From an uncultured Oscillospiraceae bacterium (GTDB lineage Bacteria > Bacillota > Clostridia > Oscillospirales > Oscillospiraceae): 33,591 nt of DNA. How positions within the stretch are numbered: position 1 is the stretch's first letter; every line of letters starts with the position of its first letter. Below the pieces are notes generated by a model. It worked only from the letters and a program-made list of their open reading frames with translations, ran no database searches and was not told the DNA's origin. A program made the translations under genes and the position numbers. The stretch spans positions 1-33,591 of the forward strand of contig CANRFC010000034.1 in NCBI GenBank assembly GCA_947629795.1, written 5' to 3'. Positions 31,202-33,591 of this stretch are shown here, one piece after another.

Positions 31202-31220
31202 CCCCATCCTATGCGCCGGG
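31202..31220 (-). promoter_or_regulatory. CCGGCGCATAnnnTGGG motif, copy 3
   Basis: On the minus strand CCCGGCGCATAGGATGGGG, identical over 19 bases to 20528-20546 and 17 bases before the DUF4397 ATG. Confidence 0.5.
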
Positions 31221-31267
31221 CCCTCCTTTGGGGCCGGAGGGAAAGGGAGGAAAAACGCCGGAAGGCA

Positions 31268-31297
31268 TTGACACGGAGGGTTGGGAGAGAGTAAAAT
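31268..31297 (+). promoter_or_regulatory. Promoter of the hydrogenase gene
   Basis: TTGACA (31268-31273), 18-base spacer, TAAAAT (31292-31297), about 50 bases before the ATG. Confidence 0.7.
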
Positions 31298-31348
31298 GGC
31301 TGTGTGTGAAAAAACAGACAATCTGCCAAAACAAGGAGTGGTACATAG

Positions 31349-32791
31349 ATGAGAAAATTCGAGACCACAGTCCAGGAGCTGAAGGACCAGGTCCTGGAAT
31401 CGGTGGCTGAGCTGGCCTGGGAGGACAAACTCGCCACCGGCATCCTGGATATCCCCGAGAAGATCATCCCCGGCCCCGAGGCCCGGATGCGCTGCTGCAT
31501 CTACAAGGAGCGGGCGGTGGTCAACGACCGGGTGAAGATGGCCATGGGGGGCGACAAGGCCTATCCCGCCATGGTGGAGGTCATGAAGGTGGCCTGTGAC
31601 GAGTGCCCCGTGACCCAGATCGAGGTGGGCCCCGCCTGCCGGGGATGCATCGCCACCCGGTGCGTCCACGCCTGCCCCAAGGGGGCCATCTCCATCGTCA
31701 ACCACCGGGCCACCATCGACCACTCCAAGTGCATCATGTGCGGCAAGTGCGTGGCCGCCTGCCCGTACAGCGCCATTGAAAAGCACCAGCGCCCCTGTGA
31801 GCGGGGCTGCATCCCCGGCGCCATCTCTATGGGCGAGGACAAGAAGGCCAGCATCGACGTGAGCAAGTGCGTCTCCTGCGGGGCTTGTACCTACCAGTGC
31901 CCCTTCGGCGCCATCATGGACAAATCCTACATCGTGGACGTGGTCCAGATGCTCAAGGGCGCCAAGCAGTGGGACTTCCGGGTCTACGCCGTGGTGGCCC
32001 CGTCGGTGGTGGGTCAGTTCGCACCCGCCAAGCTGGGACAGCTGGTCACCGGCCTGAAGATGCTGGGCTTCCACGACGTGGCTGAGGTGGCCCTGGGCGC
32101 CGACATGACCGCCGAGGCCGAGAGCCGGGAGCTGGTGGAAAAGGGCAAGCTCCTCTCCTCCTGCTGCCCCGCCTTTGTGGATTACGTGGAAAAATATTTC
32201 CCCGACCTGGCCCAGTACATCTCCCACACCCCCTCCCCCATGGTGATGATCGGCAAGCGCATCAAGATGACCGATCCCCTGGCCCGGGTGGTGTTCATCG
32301 GGCCCTGTGTGGCCAAGAAGCGGGAGTTCCAGCTGGGCAAGACCATGGGCACCATCGACTGTGCCCTGACCTTTGAGGAACTGTGCGCCCTGTTTGAGTC
32401 CCGGAACATTGACGTGGAGACTCTGGAGGAGGCCAAGTTGGACGAGGCCAGCGGCTTCGGCCGGTCCTTCGCCCACTCCGGCGGCGTGGCCGCCGCCGTG
32501 GCCCAGGGCCTGAAGGAGCACGGGGACGACAAGGAATTCAAGCTCAACGCCGTGAGCTGTGCCGGCCTTGCCCAGTGCAAGCTGGAGCTGCTCAAGTTCG
32601 CCAAGGGCGTGGGCGGGGTCAACTTCATCGAGGGCATGGCCTGCGAGGGCGGCTGCGTCCAGGGCCCCGGCATCCTGGTCCGCTCCCCCCGGAACCAGGC
32701 CGATGTGGAGAAGCACGCCAAGGAGGCCGGCGAGCGCACCATCACCCAGGCGGTGGAGACCCCCAGCCAGTGGGCTCCCAAGCAGAAATAA
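31349..32791 (+). CDS. [FeFe] hydrogenase, monomeric, group B-like
   Basis: 480 residues. N-terminal ferredoxin-like modules hold Cys clusters at 97/100/105/109, 128/131/134/138 and 174/177/180/184, plus CDECP (83-87). The H-cluster motifs are L1 SSCCPAF (270-276), L2 GPCVAKKRE (318-326) and L3 EGMACEGGCVQGPG (428-441). GPC in place of MPC, and the ending GPG rather than GGG, are typical of group B enzymes. The first L1 residue is Ser instead of the usual Thr. It catalyses reversible proton reduction to H2 with reduced ferredoxin as likely partner. AAGGAG lies 10 bases before the ATG. No maturases (hydE/F/G) are in the window. Confidence 0.9.
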   Translation: MRKFETTVQELKDQVLESVAELAWEDKLATGILDIPEKIIPGPEARMRCCIYKERAVVNDRVKMAMGGDKAYPAMVEVMKVACDECPVTQIEVGPACRGCIATRCVHACPKGAISIVNHRATIDHSKCIMCGKCVAACPYSAIEKHQRPCERGCIPGAISMGEDKKASIDVSKCVSCGACTYQCPFGAIMDKSYIVDVVQMLKGAKQWDFRVYAVVAPSVVGQFAPAKLGQLVTGLKMLGFHDVAEVALGADMTAEAESRELVEKGKLLSSCCPAFVDYVEKYFPDLAQYISHTPSPMVMIGKRIKMTDPLARVVFIGPCVAKKREFQLGKTMGTIDCALTFEELCALFESRNIDVETLEEAKLDEASGFGRSFAHSGGVAAAVAQGLKEHGDDKEFKLNAVSCAGLAQCKLELLKFAKGVGGVNFIEGMACEGGCVQGPGILVRSPRNQADVEKHAKEAGERTITQAVETPSQWAPKQK

Positions 32792-32803
32792 GGGGGGCGG
32801 GAT

Positions 32804-33016
32804 ATGCTCTTTCAGAAGAACATCGAGCCCCGCTGCGCCTACTGCGCCCGGGGGGCCTCCCTGGGGGAGGACAAGGTCCTCTGTCCCAAGAAGGGGGTGG
32901 TCGCTCCCGGCGGGAGCTGCCGCTCCTTCAGGTACGACCCTCTGAAGCGGGTGCCCCCCAAGCCGGCGGCCGCCGATTTCAGCAAGCTCAAGGACGAGGA
33001 TTTCCGGCTGGACTGA
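32804..33016 (+). CDS. Small four-cysteine protein downstream of the hydrogenase
   Basis: 70 residues, ATG after AGGGGGGCGGG, 12 bases beyond the hydrogenase stop, so probably co-transcribed. Cysteines lie in CAYC, LCP and GGSCRSFRYDPLKR, suggesting a zinc or iron-sulfur knuckle (C-x2-C-xn-C-xn-C). The Lys/Arg-rich C-terminal half ends in DEDFRLD. I do not know a function; the coupling suggests a role in hydrogenase assembly or electron transfer. Confidence 0.75.
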   Translation: MLFQKNIEPRCAYCARGASLGEDKVLCPKKGVVAPGGSCRSFRYDPLKRVPPKPAAADFSKLKDEDFRLD

Positions 33017-33060
33017 CCCATCAGGCATGAAAAAAACAGCGGGAGCGTTTAGCCCGCACC

Positions 33061-33132
33061 CCGTAAAACAGTAATCAAGAAATGAACGGCAATCGTCGTA
33101 CAGGATTGGTTAAAAATCGAATTGTTTTACGG
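33061..33132. repeat. 10-bp inverted repeat flanking 52 bases
   Basis: CCGTAAAACA (33061-33070) and TGTTTTACGG (33123-33132) are perfect reverse complements. The right arm runs into the ribosome site GGAGGA of the next gene. It may be a regulatory structure or an element boundary. Confidence 0.4.
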
Positions 33133-33141
33133 AGGAACCCC

Positions 33142-33399
33142 ATGAACAAGCTGATTTCCTGTGAGTTCAATATCGACAGCGGATGCGTGGAGTTAATCTA
33201 TGCGGATGGCACCCTGCTCTCTATCGACTGCACCGCTGTGGAGAACAGCATTGAAACCACCATCAACGGGCGCTCGGAGATGGAGTGGCTCATTTACAAC
33301 GCCCCGCTGGATTATGCGGAGCTTGTGCTGAGCGGCGAGCTGGAGGGATACCTGAAACGGGTGTCCGGCCCGTACAGCGGGATCGGCTGGGACTCATAA
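33142..33399 (+). CDS. DUF6061-like small protein
   Basis: 85 residues from the ATG at 33142, with GGAGGA 6-7 bases upstream. The pattern MNKLISCEFNIDSGCVELIY (first 20), then ADGTLLSIDCTAVEN, EMEWLIYNAPLDYAELVLSGELEGYL, matches a family I recall as DUF6061, common in Oscillospiraceae and often in accessory regions. The function is unknown. Codon use is more AT-tolerant than in the hydrogenase operon. A terminator follows. Confidence 0.7.
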   Translation: MNKLISCEFNIDSGCVELIYADGTLLSIDCTAVENSIETTINGRSEMEWLIYNAPLDYAELVLSGELEGYLKRVSGPYSGIGWDS

Positions 33400-33412
33400 G
33401 CAAGCGCGGCGA

Positions 33413-33455
33413 CGCCCGCCTCAGTCAGGTGAAAGCCTGACCGTGGCGGGCGTTT
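33413..33455 (+). terminator. Terminator after the DUF6061-like gene
   Basis: GCCCGCC (33414-33420) pairs with GGCGGGC (33435-33441), with TCAGG/CCTGA pairing inside, followed by GTTTTTCTGTTT. Confidence 0.85.
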
Positions 33456-33466
33456 TTCTGTTTCCG

Positions 33467-33591
33467 CTACCTTTTCCGTTTTCCCTTCCCGCGCTGGCTG
33501 CGCTGCCGGTTTTTCAGGCGCTTGGACTTTTTCAATATCCCGATCAGCGTGACGAACTCCTCCTTGGAGAGCGCGTCATAGTCGATGCCCA
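33467..33591 (-). CDS. C-terminal fragment of a gene entering from the right
   Basis: An open minus-strand frame with stop TAG at 33469-33467 reads GIDYDALSKEEFVTLIGILK and then a strongly basic tail (KSKRLKNRQRSQRGKGKRKR). About 40 residues are visible. The basic tail suggests nucleic-acid binding. I do not recognise the family, and the rest lies outside the window. Confidence 0.6.
   Translation of the reverse strand, partial: GIDYDALSKEEFVTLIGILKKSKRLKNRQRSQRGKGKRKR

Noticed and set aside
30737-33028. Minus-strand 763-codon frame across the DUF4397 and hydrogenase genes
   Set aside because: It spans two real genes and their promoters, and its translation is repetitive.

Overview
The window looks like chromosome from a GC-rich, endospore-forming anaerobic Firmicute, most likely Oscillospiraceae (Flavonifractor/Lawsonibacter-like). 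The basis is spo0A and spoIVB in near-adjacent order, ylbJ, a GerMN lipoprotein, a group B-type [FeFe] hydrogenase and a DUF6061-like gene. Genus is inference from gene content. No rRNA, tRNA or CRISPR array was seen.

Left end (1-5489, minus strand): a cell-surface operon. It encodes a 1079-residue SipW-dependent protein with Ig-like domains and a DUF6273-type C-terminus, a SipW-type (Ser/His) signal peptidase, and a second SipW-dependent protein cut by the window edge. Upstream lies a tyrosine recombinase gene. Between recombinase and operon are two near-identical recombinase-type sites in inverted orientation, sharing a 6-base core. They enclose about 215 bp carrying a good sigma-A-type promoter that now points away from the operon. 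I read this as an invertible promoter captured in the OFF orientation, and it is the main discovery candidate.

5490-9610: a carboxylesterase and YfcC-family carrier pair, divergent from a GntR/FCD regulator with consensus-like promoters between them. 9611-14414: dacF-like D,D-carboxypeptidase, then a tightly packed plus-strand operon (ComEA-like, OmpR-type regulator, sensor kinase, GerMN lipoprotein), then a TSCPD protein.

14531-17928: spo0A and spoIVB, separated by a RelB/DinJ-PIN toxin-antitoxin pair that is flanked by two copies of the spoIVB 3' end. This suggests an insertion scar. 18053-22388: a P-type ATPase, a small membrane protein, ROK glucokinase and a phosphopantetheinyl transferase. 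22407-28963: a second two-component system, DegV, two TetR regulators and an MFS exporter. 28973-33016: ylbJ, a DUF4397-like protein, the hydrogenase and a small Cys-rich protein. The right edge (33061-33591) has accessory character.

A further shared signal is CCGGCGCATAnnnTGGG upstream of ylbJ, of the small membrane gene and of the DUF4397 gene. It resembles the CATAnnnT -10 element of mother-cell sporulation sigma factors.
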